A DNA stretch of 64,000 nt from Patiriisocius marinus (GTDB taxonomy: Bacteria; Bacteroidota; Bacteroidia; Flavobacteriales; Flavobacteriaceae), in contig NZ_BKCG01000011.1 of assembly GCF_008974325.1 (NCBI RefSeq), forward strand, positions 1-64,000, given 5' to 3'. The notes under the pieces were generated by a model that did not search any database, had not been told where the DNA came from, and saw only the letters and a list, made by a program, of their open reading frames with translations. The position numbers were made by a program, and so were the translations under genes. Position 1 is the first letter of the stretch; every line of letters starts with the position of its first letter. Shown one piece after another: positions 26,350 through 37,211 of this stretch.

Positions 26350-27224
26350 TATATTAGAGATGAAACGGTGACTAGAAAAATACTAATTATAGCAAGAAAA
26401 ATACCCAGCCAGTTCTTTAATAATAACTTTTCATTAAATAGGAGAATTCCAACAATTGTTGATAATAGTACAATAGCGACATTGTTAACGGTAAAAATAC
26501 CTGAACTATCCATTAAATCTGACTGAAGTGCTTTTACTAAAAAGTATATCGAAAAATAGTTAGGAACGCCTAAGCAAATTCCTGCAATTACGTTTTTTAT
26601 TTCAAATTTAAATGATCCTTTTGCAAGTTGAATTCCAATTAGAATAAAACCAATAACTGCTGCGGCGCTAAAAATTACACTTGAGAATAAAGGTACTTCT
26701 TGAGCGGGCACAAAAGCATTTTCTAGATATTTTAATGAGGTATCAATAATTCCACTTCCTAAAAATACAAGTAATGGTAATATTAAATTGCTAGCTTGTA
26801 TAGTAATGCCAGATTCTTTTTTTATAGAGGCAAGATACACAGCAATTAATGCGGTAATTATACCTATACCTTTATATATATCTAGTGACTCATTGTAATA
26901 AAGTAGCCCAAAAACAATGGGTATAACAACACTCATTTTAGTCGCTACAGATACCACAGCAAGACCGCTACGCTGAGTTGTTCTTGCCATTAAATTAAAT
27001 ACAATAATAAACAATACCCCTAAACCGAGGGTGTAATAAAACCAAGGGCGGTTTGGTATTGATGATAGTGAAATGGTGCCTTTAAATGCGATTATTCCAG
27101 ATATGCAAGCTACAACATAGTTGATAACTATAGCATGGAGCGTGTTGACTTTGAATCTATTGAAAAGTTTAAATATTACAAAAATGAAAGTAGATGCTAG
27201 AATACTAAATAGTAAGTACATCAT
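26349..27224 (-). CDS. EamA-type (DMT superfamily) permease
   Basis: This 291-residue inner-membrane protein has about ten hydrophobic helices arranged in two EamA-like halves, the drug/metabolite transporter pattern. The substrate cannot be read from sequence. It is flanked by ribD (4-base ATGA overlap upstream) and a YigZ gene (1-base overlap downstream). Being in an operon with a riboflavin biosynthesis gene makes a flavin or flavin-precursor substrate worth considering, but this is only context. Confidence 0.88.
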   Translation of the reverse strand: MMYLLFSILASTFIFVIFKLFNRFKVNTLHAIVINYVVACISGIIAFKGTISLSSIPNRPWFYYTLGLGVLFIIVFNLMARTTQRSGLAVVSVATKMSVVIPIVFGLLYYNESLDIYKGIGIITALIAVYLASIKKESGITIQASNLILPLLVFLGSGIIDTSLKYLENAFVPAQEVPLFSSVIFSAAAVIGFILIGIQLAKGSFKFEIKNVIAGICLGVPNYFSIYFLVKALQSDLMDSSGIFTVNNVAIVLLSTIVGILLFNEKLLLKNWLGIFLAIISIFLVTVSSLI

Positions 27225-28282
27225 AGGTTTTTATTTTTATAAAGAAATAGTGTGTCATTTTTTATACCTTGAGACTCATCGTGAATTTTGTTTAGAAGTG
27301 GAGCTTTAATTCCATTTTCAAAATTTGAAATACCTTTAAAAACCAAGGCTTCATCCCAAAGATTTAAATCGATAAATGATTGAAGTGTTTGACTTCCTCC
27401 TTCAATTATTATACTCTGAATTCCTTTTTTATGAGCTTCTTTAAGTATTTGTGGGATAAGATTCTCTGAAAAATCTATAGTACAGTGTTCAATAAAATTA
27501 GTTGTACTAGCTTCTTTTTCTGTAAAAACAATTGTGGGTGCTTGGTCATTAAACACGTGAGCGTTACTAGGTATTTTAAGAGTTTTGTCTATTACAATTC
27601 TAATAGGGTTAGAGCCCTTCCAGTCTCTTGTGGTAAGCGTAGGGTTGTCGTCAATTGCTGTATTTGTTCCTATAAGTATAGCTTGTTCTTGAGCGCGAAG
27701 TTTATGAACCCATTGTCTAGAATACTCGTTTGTAATCCAAACAGGTTTCTTGTTATTTCGTTCTATTGGAGCGATGAAGCCATTTGCAGTTTCAGCCCAT
27801 TTAAGAAATATATAAGGCCTTTTTTTATTCTGAAATGTAAAAAATCGTTTGTTTAGCGCTTCGCATTCTTCTTCAAGAATGCCAATAGTTACAGTGTGCC
27901 CCGCTTCAAATAGTTTTTTGATTCCTCTTCCAGCAACTTGTGGGTTAGGATCTGTACAGCCTATTACAACATTTTTAATTCCTTCGCTAATAATTAAATC
28001 GACACAAGGTGGCGTTTTTCCGAAATGGCTGCAAGGTTCTAGGCAAACGTATATTGTTGCATTGCTTAAAATTTCAGAAGCTAGATCGCCATAAGTGTTT
28101 TTTACATTCTGTATTGCATGAACTTCGGCGTGTGGTGTGCCGGCTTTCCTGTGCCAGCCTTCACCAATGATTTTACCTTCGTGAACAATTACACTTCCTA
28201 CTAAAGGATTAGGATAGGTGGTGCCTAAGCCATTTTTGGCTAAAGCAATACAACGAGACATATAGAATTTATGGCTTTTCAC
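27221..28282 (-). CDS. ribD: Bifunctional riboflavin protein RibD (deaminase/reductase)
   Basis: RibD deaminates 2,5-diamino-6-ribosylamino-pyrimidinone phosphate and then reduces the ribose chain. The N-terminal deaminase domain has its zinc ligands in HAEV (51-54, His51) and CSHFGKTPPC (84-93, Cys84 and Cys93). The C-terminal reductase domain (about 155-353) has EGGSQTLQSFI near the end. The start is GTG at 28282, giving MKSHKFYMSR as expected for the family. A -7 box TATTTTTG ends 5 bases before this GTG. No FMN riboswitch is visible. Confidence 0.95.
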   Translation of the reverse strand: MKSHKFYMSRCIALAKNGLGTTYPNPLVGSVIVHEGKIIGEGWHRKAGTPHAEVHAIQNVKNTYGDLASEILSNATIYVCLEPCSHFGKTPPCVDLIISEGIKNVVIGCTDPNPQVAGRGIKKLFEAGHTVTIGILEEECEALNKRFFTFQNKKRPYIFLKWAETANGFIAPIERNNKKPVWITNEYSRQWVHKLRAQEQAILIGTNTAIDDNPTLTTRDWKGSNPIRIVIDKTLKIPSNAHVFNDQAPTIVFTEKEASTTNFIEHCTIDFSENLIPQILKEAHKKGIQSIIIEGGSQTLQSFIDLNLWDEALVFKGISNFENGIKAPLLNKIHDESQGIKNDTLFLYKNKNL

Positions 28283-28287
28283 AAACT

Positions 28288-28295
28288 CAAAAATA
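28288..28295 (-). promoter_or_regulatory. -7 box of ribD, 5 bases before the GTG
   Basis: TATTTTTG on the - strand is an exact match and lies only 5 bases upstream of the GTG start at 28282. The leader would be nearly absent, so the message is probably leaderless. Confidence 0.55.
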
Positions 28296-28372
28296 CAGCT
28301 TATCTTTTAAGTATTTTGGTCTTGTAAAATTGATTTACTTTGTATTTCTAAAAAATAAATAATTTAGCTAAT

Positions 28373-28855
28373 ATGCCTATAAAAATTAGACCTATCGAAA
28401 AGCGTGACAATCAACAAATTGCCGCAGTTATTAGGAAAGTGCTAATAGATTTGGGAGTGCCAAAGGTAGGGACGGCTTATGCAGACAACTCGCTAGATTG
28501 TATGTTTGAAACTTATGATAATGATAAAGCGGCATATTTTGTAGTTGATTTAGAGGGAAAAATTATAGGAGGTGCTGGAGTTGCTCAGCTTGAAAATTAT
28601 GATGGAAATGTATGCGAATTACAGAAGATGTATTTTTTAGAAGAAGCACGAGGTAAAGGTTTGGGAGCTGAAATGATGGCAATTTGTTTAAATAAGGCAG
28701 TTCAGTTTAAGTTCGAAAAATGTTATTTAGAAACAATGACATATATGAAAGATGCTCAAAAACTCTATAAAAAAGTAGGCTTTGAATATCTTAATGGTCC
28801 ATTGGGTGATACGGGGCATTTTTCATGTCCAGTTCAAATGCTTAAAACATTATAA
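28373..28855 (+). CDS. GNAT family N-acetyltransferase
   Basis: This 160-residue protein has the GNAT fold: the acetyl-CoA loop EEARGKGLGAEMM lies near residues 96-108, and a late segment KDAQKLYKKVGFEYLNGPLG follows. The acceptor is unknown. It overlaps the next gene, prmC, by one base (TAATG) and so begins an operon with prmC and the LOG protein. A link to protein modification is possible but not shown. Confidence 0.86.
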   Translation: MPIKIRPIEKRDNQQIAAVIRKVLIDLGVPKVGTAYADNSLDCMFETYDNDKAAYFVVDLEGKIIGGAGVAQLENYDGNVCELQKMYFLEEARGKGLGAEMMAICLNKAVQFKFEKCYLETMTYMKDAQKLYKKVGFEYLNGPLGDTGHFSCPVQMLKTL

Positions 28856-29706
28856 TGACTTTTAAAGACCAGCGTTTGGCTTTCGCCGAAATATTAAAGG
28901 AAGACTATCCGCCAGAAGAAATTAATTCGTTTTTCTATATTCTTACGGAACATTATTTTCATTTAAATAGATTTGAAACACATCAAAAAGATGATGCGAT
29001 ATTTCCTAAAGAGAAAGAGCTTCAGTTTTCTGAAATTTTAAAAAGATTAAAAGAACAAGAGCCTATACAATATATAATAGGTGAAACTGAGTTTTTTGGT
29101 CTTCCGTTTAAAGTAACGAAAGACACTTTGATTCCAAGACCGGAAACGGAAGAGCTTGTTGAGCTTGTAATAACTGAGTTTAGGGAGTCTACAACTTCTT
29201 TAAAGTTGTTAGATATTGGAACTGGTTCGGGATGTATAGCGATTTCATTGGCTAAAAATTTATCTAATGCTATAGTTTCGGCAATTGATATTTCAGAAGA
29301 AGCTTTGAAAATTGCGAAAGAGAACGCGCAATTAAATAATGTTAGTGTTGAGTTTATTAAATCAGATATTTTACAAACCTCTCGGTTAGAAGAGTCGTAT
29401 GACATTATTGTTTCAAATCCACCCTATGTTCGTGATTTAGAAAAGAAATTAATGCAACCTAATGTGTTAGATTTTGAGCCTGAAGGTGCTTTATTTGTTA
29501 GAGATGATAATCCGTTGATTTTCTATCGAAGCATTGCGATTCTAGCTAAAAATTCTTTGAAGCCAAATGGTTTGTTAGTTTTTGAAATTAATGAATATCT
29601 AGCTCTTGAGATGACGCAGATGTTAACTGATTTAGGCTTTACGTTTATATTGACTAAGAAAGATATTTTTGGGAAGGATCGAATAATACAATGTAATTTT
29701 AAATAG
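28855..29706 (+). CDS. prmC: Release factor glutamine methyltransferase PrmC
   Basis: PrmC methylates the glutamine of the GGQ motif in peptide-chain release factors 1 and 2, which raises termination efficiency. The 283-residue protein has an N-terminal helical domain and a SAM-binding domain with DIGTGSG at 120-126. The substrate-binding NPPY lies at 188-191 and is followed by VRD. prfA is not nearby. It is translationally coupled to the acetyltransferase upstream and lies 3 bases before the LOG protein gene. Confidence 0.95.
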   Translation: MTFKDQRLAFAEILKEDYPPEEINSFFYILTEHYFHLNRFETHQKDDAIFPKEKELQFSEILKRLKEQEPIQYIIGETEFFGLPFKVTKDTLIPRPETEELVELVITEFRESTTSLKLLDIGTGSGCIAISLAKNLSNAIVSAIDISEEALKIAKENAQLNNVSVEFIKSDILQTSRLEESYDIIVSNPPYVRDLEKKLMQPNVLDFEPEGALFVRDDNPLIFYRSIAILAKNSLKPNGLLVFEINEYLALEMTQMLTDLGFTFILTKKDIFGKDRIIQCNFK

Positions 29707-29709
29707 CTT

Positions 29710-30282
29710 ATGAGTACACTAAAGTATATATGCGTTTTTTGTGGTAGTAGTGATGGGAAGGACCCTTTAATAACGAGAGCTGCAATAGAGTTAGGTAGAG
29801 CGATGGTATCTCACAATATGCATTTAGTGTATGGAGGAGCAAAAATAGGAGTGATGGGTACAATCGCTCAAACTGTTATTGACGGTGGTCAAGATGTGAT
29901 AGGAATAATACCTTCGTTTTTAAAAAGTAAAGAAGTATTGCATCCTAATTTAACGGAAATTCATACCACTAAAAATATGAATGATCGTAAACTTCAAATG
30001 CTTGAAAAGAGTGACGGATTTATTACGCTTCCTGGTGGTTTTGGTACTTTGGAAGAACTTTTTGAAATTGCTACAGGACTTCAGTTAGGACAACACAAAA
30101 AACCTATTGGCTTGCTTAATATAAATGGATTTTACGATGAGCTTTTGGCTTCATTACAGAAAATGGTTCGATTGGGTTTTGTGAAACAGCATAATTTAGA
30201 TTTAATGTTAGTAGACACTACGGTTGAAGGTCTTCTTGCTAAAATGCATGATTTTGAAGCTCCTGATGAGGTGCTTTGGTAG
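29710..30282 (+). CDS. LOG family (TIGR00730) nucleotide-processing protein
   Basis: This 190-residue Rossmann-fold protein is of the LOG/lysine-decarboxylase-like type. The signature PGGFGTLEE lies at 108-116, a CGSSDG start loop at 11-16, and the RKLQM residues that bind nucleotide at 93-97. Plant and bacterial relatives release a free base from 5'-monophosphate ribosides, as in cytokinin activation. Bacterial members may process purine nucleotides. The actual substrate is unknown. It follows prmC by only 3 bases. Confidence 0.92.
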   Translation: MSTLKYICVFCGSSDGKDPLITRAAIELGRAMVSHNMHLVYGGAKIGVMGTIAQTVIDGGQDVIGIIPSFLKSKEVLHPNLTEIHTTKNMNDRKLQMLEKSDGFITLPGGFGTLEELFEIATGLQLGQHKKPIGLLNINGFYDELLASLQKMVRLGFVKQHNLDLMLVDTTVEGLLAKMHDFEAPDEVLW

Positions 30283-30406
30283 ACATTAAAGAAAGTTTAT
30301 TCTGTTTATCTGTTTTTTTAGCGCATTAATCGAATGCTAATGTGTTGATGTATAAATAATTAACGTTTCGTTAAGTTTTACTGCTTTATTTGTTAGATTT
30401 ACTATC

Positions 30407-30414
30407 TAACTTTA
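30407..30414 (+). promoter_or_regulatory. Candidate -7 box of the aquaporin gene
   Basis: TAACTTTA is one base off TAnnTTTG. TTTG at 30389-30392 could be its -33 element, but the spacer of 14 bases is short. The leader would be about 8 bases. Confidence 0.35.
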
Positions 30415-30424
30415 GAATAATAGT

Positions 30425-31126
30425 ATGAAATCATTAAAAAAGTATTTCGCTGAGGGCTTAGGTACCTTTGCGTTAGTGTTATTTGGTTGTGGTGCTGCTA
30501 CAATAGCAAGCGTTTCTCAATCTGGCCCAGAGGGTATAGGTTTGCTTGGTATTTCTCTTGCATTTGGTTTGTCTGTGGTGGTAATGGCATATACAATTGG
30601 TCCTATTTCTGGATGTCACATTAACCCTGCAATATCTATAGCTATGCTTGCCGCAGGGAAATTAAGTGTTAAAGATACTGTAGGTTACGTTATAGCTCAG
30701 TGTATAGGTGCTATTATAGCGGCTGCTGTTTTGTATCTTCTCGCAAGTGGAAGTGCTGGATTTAGTATGCCTGAATGGGGACTGGGTAGTAATGGTTGGG
30801 GAGATGGATATCTAGGTGAGTATAATATGACATCGGCATTAGTGGCTGAATTTGTTTTTACTTTTTTATTCTTGTTAGTAATTTTTGGAACTACTGCTAA
30901 AAATGCTTCGCCAGCAATGGCAGGATTGGCAATAGGTATTTCATTAGCGTTAATACATATGGTGGCAATCCCAATAACAGGAACGTCTGTAAATCCAGCA
31001 CGTAGTTTAGGGCCAGCTTTATTTGCGGGTGGTGCAGCTATGAGCCAGTTATGGTTGTTCATTGTAGCTCCTATTGCTGGTGGATTGTGTGCAGCATTAG
31101 TTCGTAATGTGTTTTTAGATGATTAA
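30425..31126 (+). CDS. aqpZ: Aquaporin Z-like MIP family channel
   Basis: This 233-residue inner-membrane channel has six helices and two NPA boxes, at 67-69 (HINPA) and 190-192 (SVNPARS). The first NPA is preceded by a GCH motif with a histidine, and the second is followed by arginine 193 of the selectivity filter, which fits a water-selective AqpZ rather than a glycerol channel. It stands alone, with a candidate promoter and a strong terminator (31150-31182). Confidence 0.93.
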   Translation: MKSLKKYFAEGLGTFALVLFGCGAATIASVSQSGPEGIGLLGISLAFGLSVVVMAYTIGPISGCHINPAISIAMLAAGKLSVKDTVGYVIAQCIGAIIAAAVLYLLASGSAGFSMPEWGLGSNGWGDGYLGEYNMTSALVAEFVFTFLFLLVIFGTTAKNASPAMAGLAIGISLALIHMVAIPITGTSVNPARSLGPALFAGGAAMSQLWLFIVAPIAGGLCAALVRNVFLDD

Positions 31127-31149
31127 AACCTGTTCATAAATATCTTAGT

Positions 31150-33241
<2,092 letters not shown>

Positions 33242-33253
33242 TGGCTAAACGGC

Positions 33254-33261
33254 TATTTTTG
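33254..33261 (+). promoter_or_regulatory. -7 box of the DUF6913 gene
   Basis: TATTTTTG is an exact match 13 bases after the ligA stop codon, giving a leader of about 14 bases. A second near-match, TATCTTTC (33270-33277), lies only three bases before the ATG. Confidence 0.45.
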
Positions 33262-33280
33262 CAATACTTTATCTTTCTAT

Positions 33281-33796
33281 ATGTTTAAAAAATTACAGCG
33301 TAAAAAATTTGAAAAACGTATTGGGCGAGCTCTTGAAAATAGAGATCGTTCTGGAGTGAACAACAAAGTGAATACTATTGGAGTTGTATTTAATGGCGAT
33401 GAGATTAAAGATCTTTCTTTTTTTAGACCAATGATTTCGGCACTTAATATTTCCGAAGAAAACGTTTCATTTTTAGGGCTTGTAACATTTGATAAGAAAC
33501 AACCGTCTTTGCCTAAACATTTGTGCACGAAAAAAGATTTTTCGTGGTCTGGCGAATTAAAAGGTGAGTTTTTAAAGGAATTTGTTGCAAATGATTTTGA
33601 TGTGCTTGTGGCGTATTATAACAATGAGAGTCAGTATTTAGATTTTATTGCTGCCGAAAGTAAAGCGTTGTTTAAAGTGGGGTGTGTTGAGGAAGATGAA
33701 CGATTGTTTGATTTGATCCTCGCTGAGAAAACAAAAAATAAAATTGGCTTTAATGCTGAATTAATAAAATACTTGAAAATTTTAGGAAAATTGTAA
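33281..33796 (+). CDS. DUF6913-like conserved protein
   Basis: This 171-residue cytoplasmic protein has a basic N-terminus (KKLQRKKFEKRIGRALENR) and an alternating alpha/beta body, with no signal peptide or membrane segment. I recognise it as a conserved flavobacterial protein of the DUF6913 type, often found with ligA and dapA, but no function is known to me. It starts 40 bases after ligA and ends 4 bases before dapA, so it is probably co-transcribed with dapA. Confidence 0.8.
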   Translation: MFKKLQRKKFEKRIGRALENRDRSGVNNKVNTIGVVFNGDEIKDLSFFRPMISALNISEENVSFLGLVTFDKKQPSLPKHLCTKKDFSWSGELKGEFLKEFVANDFDVLVAYYNNESQYLDFIAAESKALFKVGCVEEDERLFDLILAEKTKNKIGFNAELIKYLKILGKL

Positions 33797-33799
33797 AAT

Positions 33800-34675
33800 A
33801 TGAAAGAGTTAATAGGAACAGGAGTTGCTTTAGTTACACCTTTTAATCCAGATTTTTCTGTTGATATTGAAGGGCTAAAAAAAGTTGTTAATTATCAGAT
33901 TGATAACGGAATTGATTATTTAGTTGTTTTAGGAACGACCGGGGAAAGTGTAACGCTTTCTAAACAGGAAAAGCAATTAGTTATTGACACTGTGGTAGAG
34001 GCTAATGCATCAAGATTGCCTTTGGTTTTGGGAATTGGAGGTAATAACACAACGGCTGTGGTTGAAGAGGTTAAGGCAACAGATTTGTCTGCTTTTACAG
34101 CAATATTGTCTGTTTCGCCAATGTATAATAAGCCTACTCAAGAAGGAATTTATCAGCATTTTGCTGCAATCGCAAAAGCATCTTTGAAGCCAATAATTTT
34201 ATACAATGTTCCAGGAAGGACTGCGAGTAATATGCTTCCTGAAACAGTTGCTAGACTAGCGGTAGATTTTGATAATGTAGTTGCTGTTAAAGAAGCTGCT
34301 GGAGATATAGTTCAGGCTATGAAAATGATTGATTTAACCCCTAAAGATTTTTTAGTTATTAGTGGAGATGATATGATAACATTGCCAATGGTACTTGCTG
34401 GTGGGGCAGGTGTGATATCGGTTATTGGTGAAGGATTCCCAGCTGAATTTTCACAGATGGTAACATTTGGTTTAAAAAGGGAAGTGGAAAAGGCGTACGA
34501 ATTACATTATTCAATTGCTCCGGCGATAGATTACATTTTTGCTGAAGGTAATCCTGCGGGAATTAAAGAAGTGCTAAAGTTGAAAGGCATTTGTGATGCT
34601 ACGGTTCGATTACCATTGGTTTCAGTGAGTAATCATTTGTCTGAAAGCATTCAGCGATTTATCGATAGTCTTTAG
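33800..34675 (+). CDS. dapA: 4-hydroxy-tetrahydrodipicolinate synthase DapA
   Basis: DapA condenses pyruvate with aspartate semialdehyde, the first step of the lysine and diaminopimelate branch. The 291-residue TIM barrel has the catalytic Lys164 (VAVKEAAGD) forming the Schiff base, Tyr135 in LYNVPGRT, and the pyruvate-binding GTTGES at 45-50. It follows the DUF6913 gene by 3 bases. A weak hairpin with GAACT/AGTTC arms (34699-34716) may end the message. With dapF, this gives part of the meso-DAP pathway used for peptidoglycan. Confidence 0.97.
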   Translation: MKELIGTGVALVTPFNPDFSVDIEGLKKVVNYQIDNGIDYLVVLGTTGESVTLSKQEKQLVIDTVVEANASRLPLVLGIGGNNTTAVVEEVKATDLSAFTAILSVSPMYNKPTQEGIYQHFAAIAKASLKPIILYNVPGRTASNMLPETVARLAVDFDNVVAVKEAAGDIVQAMKMIDLTPKDFLVISGDDMITLPMVLAGGAGVISVIGEGFPAEFSQMVTFGLKREVEKAYELHYSIAPAIDYIFAEGNPAGIKEVLKLKGICDATVRLPLVSVSNHLSESIQRFIDSL

Positions 34676-34780
34676 TAGTTAAAGAGCTTAATTATGGGAA
34701 CTTAAAAATGAGTTCTATAAAACGTGCTTAGCCCAATAATACAGTATAATAATAAGTTTTTTTAGTAATGCAAAAATGAT

Positions 34781-34788
34781 TATTTTTG
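34781..34788 (+). promoter_or_regulatory. -7 box of the bamD operon
   Basis: TATTTTTG is an exact match and gives a leader of about 15-20 bases. The region 17-20 bases upstream (TTTTTTTAG) has no TTG. Confidence 0.5.
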
Positions 34789-34807
34789 CCCTCTGTTTTT
34801 AAAAAAT

Positions 34808-35641
34808 ATGAAACAAACACTTTTTTTCGTTTTTTGTATCTCAATAATGCTAACTTCATGTGGTAATTATCAACGTGTTCTTAAGGGAGATGATAATGCT
34901 GCAAAGTTTAAGGTTGCGGACTCACTTTATCAATTAGATTCTAAAGGTAAGTATCGTAAAGCTTTGAAGTTAATGGAGCAAATTGTTCCTGTTTATAGAG
35001 GTAAACCTCAAGCAGAAAAGCTAATGTTTATGTATGCCAATACATTTTACGAATTAGAAGATTACTTTTTAGCGGGATATCAGTTTGAGCGTTTTGAAAC
35101 ATCATATCCAAAAAGTGATAGTGTTGAAGTAGCTGCGTATAAATCGGCTAAAAGTTATTACGAACTTTCTCCACGTTATTCACTAGAGCAAAAAGATACA
35201 TATAAAGGGTTAGAGAAATTACAAGTGTTTGTAAACAAATATCCTAATTCTCAGTATAGAGAGGAAGCTAATGTTCTTGTAAAAGAGTTACGTGAAAAAT
35301 TAGAGAAAAAAGACATTGAAGTTGCAGATCAATATTTATTGATTGCAAACCAAGTTGGTAGTTATAAACCTGCGATTGAATCGTATGAAAACTTTATTAG
35401 TGATCATCCAGGTTCTATTTATAGAGAAGATGCTTTTTATGGGCGTATTGATGCAGCGTATAACCGCGCATTGAGTAGTGTTCCTCAGGTAGTTGAAGAA
35501 CGATTAATTACAGCAAAAGGGTATTACAACCAATATATAAAATATTACAAAGTAGGTGCGAGAAGAGAAGATGCAGATGCATTGCTTTTAGAGATTAACA
35601 AGCGTCTTTCAGTATACGAAGTAACAACGACAGAAAATTAA
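34808..35641 (+). CDS. bamD: Outer-membrane protein assembly factor BamD
   Basis: BamD is the lipoprotein of the BAM complex that recruits unfolded beta-barrel proteins to BamA. The 277-residue protein has a lipobox LTSC with cysteine 18, followed by tetratricopeptide-like helical repeats with the motif YEL...YPNSQYREEA. In Bacteroidetes it is commonly followed by rpoZ, coaBC, a DUF4835 gene and recN, and the same order is seen here: rpoZ starts 4 bases after it. Confidence 0.93.
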   Translation: MKQTLFFVFCISIMLTSCGNYQRVLKGDDNAAKFKVADSLYQLDSKGKYRKALKLMEQIVPVYRGKPQAEKLMFMYANTFYELEDYFLAGYQFERFETSYPKSDSVEVAAYKSAKSYYELSPRYSLEQKDTYKGLEKLQVFVNKYPNSQYREEANVLVKELREKLEKKDIEVADQYLLIANQVGSYKPAIESYENFISDHPGSIYREDAFYGRIDAAYNRALSSVPQVVEERLITAKGYYNQYIKYYKVGARREDADALLLEINKRLSVYEVTTTEN

Positions 35642-35645
35642 GATT

Positions 35646-35981
35646 ATGGCAGATATCAAAAACAGTATTGCTCCTTTGAGCACAACTACAATAGACAAAA
35701 ACTTAGTGGATGCTCCTACAAACAACATCTACGAAGCTATTTCTATTATCTCTAAGAGAGCTAACCAAATTAATGGTGACATCAAAAAAGAGTTGTTAGA
35801 AAAATTAGATGAGTTTGCTACCTATAACGATAGCTTAGAAGAAATTTTCGAAAATAAGGAGCAAATTGAAGTTTCTAAGTTTTACGAAAAATTACCTAAA
35901 CCACATTCACTTGCAGTACAAGAGTGGTTAGAGAATAAAATCTACCACCGTAATACTGCGGATGAAGCATTGGAACAATAA
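35646..35981 (+). CDS. rpoZ: RNA polymerase omega subunit-like protein
   Basis: This 111-residue protein is like the omega subunit of RNA polymerase in Bacteroidetes, longer than the roughly 80 residues usual elsewhere. The N-terminal half has the NIYEAISIISKRANQIN stretch of the omega fold, and the C-terminal half is acidic and family-specific. It helps assemble the beta' subunit. It lies in the bamD-coaBC operon, 4 bases after bamD and 3 before coaBC. Confidence 0.88.
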   Translation: MADIKNSIAPLSTTTIDKNLVDAPTNNIYEAISIISKRANQINGDIKKELLEKLDEFATYNDSLEEIFENKEQIEVSKFYEKLPKPHSLAVQEWLENKIYHRNTADEALEQ

Positions 35982-35984
35982 AGT

Positions 35985-37211
35985 ATGTCTACTTTAAGCG
36001 GAAAGAAAATACTTTTAGGCGTTACCGCTGGTATTGCCGCTTACAAAGCAGCATTTTTAGTGCGTTTGTTTGTTAAGGAAGGAGCTGAGGTTCGTGTTGT
36101 AATGACACCCTCTGCTAGAGATTTTGTGACTCCACTTACCCTTTCTACACTTTCGAAAAATGAAGTTTACAGTTCTTTTGTTGAAGAAGAATCTGAAACA
36201 GATACAGAAAAATTTGCCCAATGGAATAACCACGTAGCGTTAGGACTTTGGGCAGATTTTTTTATAATAGCTCCTGCCACTGCAAATACTTTGTCGAAAA
36301 TGGCAAATGGTACTTGCGATAACATATTACTAGCCACATACCTTTCGGCTAAATGTCCTGTGTATTATGCACCTGCAATGGACTTAGATATGTACAAGCA
36401 CCCATCTACACTTAATACATTCGAAAAATTAGATAGCTTCGGAAATGTTAGAATTCCAGCAGAAAGTGGAGAGCTTGCGAGTGGTTTAGTAGGTCAAGGG
36501 AGAATGGCTGAACCTGAAAACATTGTTAGTTTTCTAAAAGCCGAAATATTAAAAACGTTACCCCTTAGAAATAAAAAAATATTAATTACTGCAGGGCCTA
36601 CTTACGAAGCGATAGATCCTGTTCGGTTTATAGGGAATCATTCGAGCGGGAAAATGGGTGTTGCTATAGCGGAAAAGGCAGCATTACTAGGTGCTGAGGT
36701 TACTTTGGTTTTAGGGCCTTCAAGTGTTCCTATTTCAGATAAAAGTATAGAAGTCGTTAGAGTTATTTCTGCAAATGAAATGTATGAAGCAGTTCATCAA
36801 GTTTTTGAACAAGTTGATATCGCTATCTTTAGCGCGGCAGTTGCAGATTACAGACCAGCCCAAATCGCTACAGAAAAAATTAAGAAAAAAGAGAGTACTC
36901 TTACAATCACATTAGAGAAAACGAAGGATATATTAGCGTCGGCTGGTTTAATTAAAAAACAACAATTTTTAGTAGGTTTTGCATTAGAAACTCAGAATGA
37001 ATTAACAAATGCAAAAAAGAAACTAGAGAAAAAGAATTTAGATTTAATTGTCTTAAATTCGCTAAGAGATAAAGGTGCTGGATTTAAAGGCGATACTAAT
37101 AAGGTAACTCTTGTTGATAAAGACAATAAAGTGACTCCTTTTGAAGTTAAAAGTAAGGCAGATGTTGCCACAGATATTTTAGAACATATTATTACAAAAA
37201 TACATGCGTAA
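35985..37211 (+). CDS. coaBC: Bifunctional CoaBC (phosphopantothenoylcysteine synthetase/decarboxylase)
   Basis: It makes 4'-phosphopantetheine for coenzyme A: CoaB joins cysteine to phosphopantothenate using CTP, and CoaC decarboxylates the product using FMN. The 408-residue protein has the N-terminal flavoprotein domain (GVTAGIAAYKA, and the catalytic-site PAMDLDMY near residue 124) and the C-terminal synthetase domain (ITAGPTYEAIDPVRFIGNHSSGKMG, from about residue 197). The gene overlaps the following DUF4835 gene by 8 bases. coaE, the last step of the pathway, is elsewhere in this window. Confidence 0.96.
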   Translation: MSTLSGKKILLGVTAGIAAYKAAFLVRLFVKEGAEVRVVMTPSARDFVTPLTLSTLSKNEVYSSFVEEESETDTEKFAQWNNHVALGLWADFFIIAPATANTLSKMANGTCDNILLATYLSAKCPVYYAPAMDLDMYKHPSTLNTFEKLDSFGNVRIPAESGELASGLVGQGRMAEPENIVSFLKAEILKTLPLRNKKILITAGPTYEAIDPVRFIGNHSSGKMGVAIAEKAALLGAEVTLVLGPSSVPISDKSIEVVRVISANEMYEAVHQVFEQVDIAIFSAAVADYRPAQIATEKIKKKESTLTITLEKTKDILASAGLIKKQQFLVGFALETQNELTNAKKKLEKKNLDLIVLNSLRDKGAGFKGDTNKVTLVDKDNKVTPFEVKSKADVATDILEHIITKIHA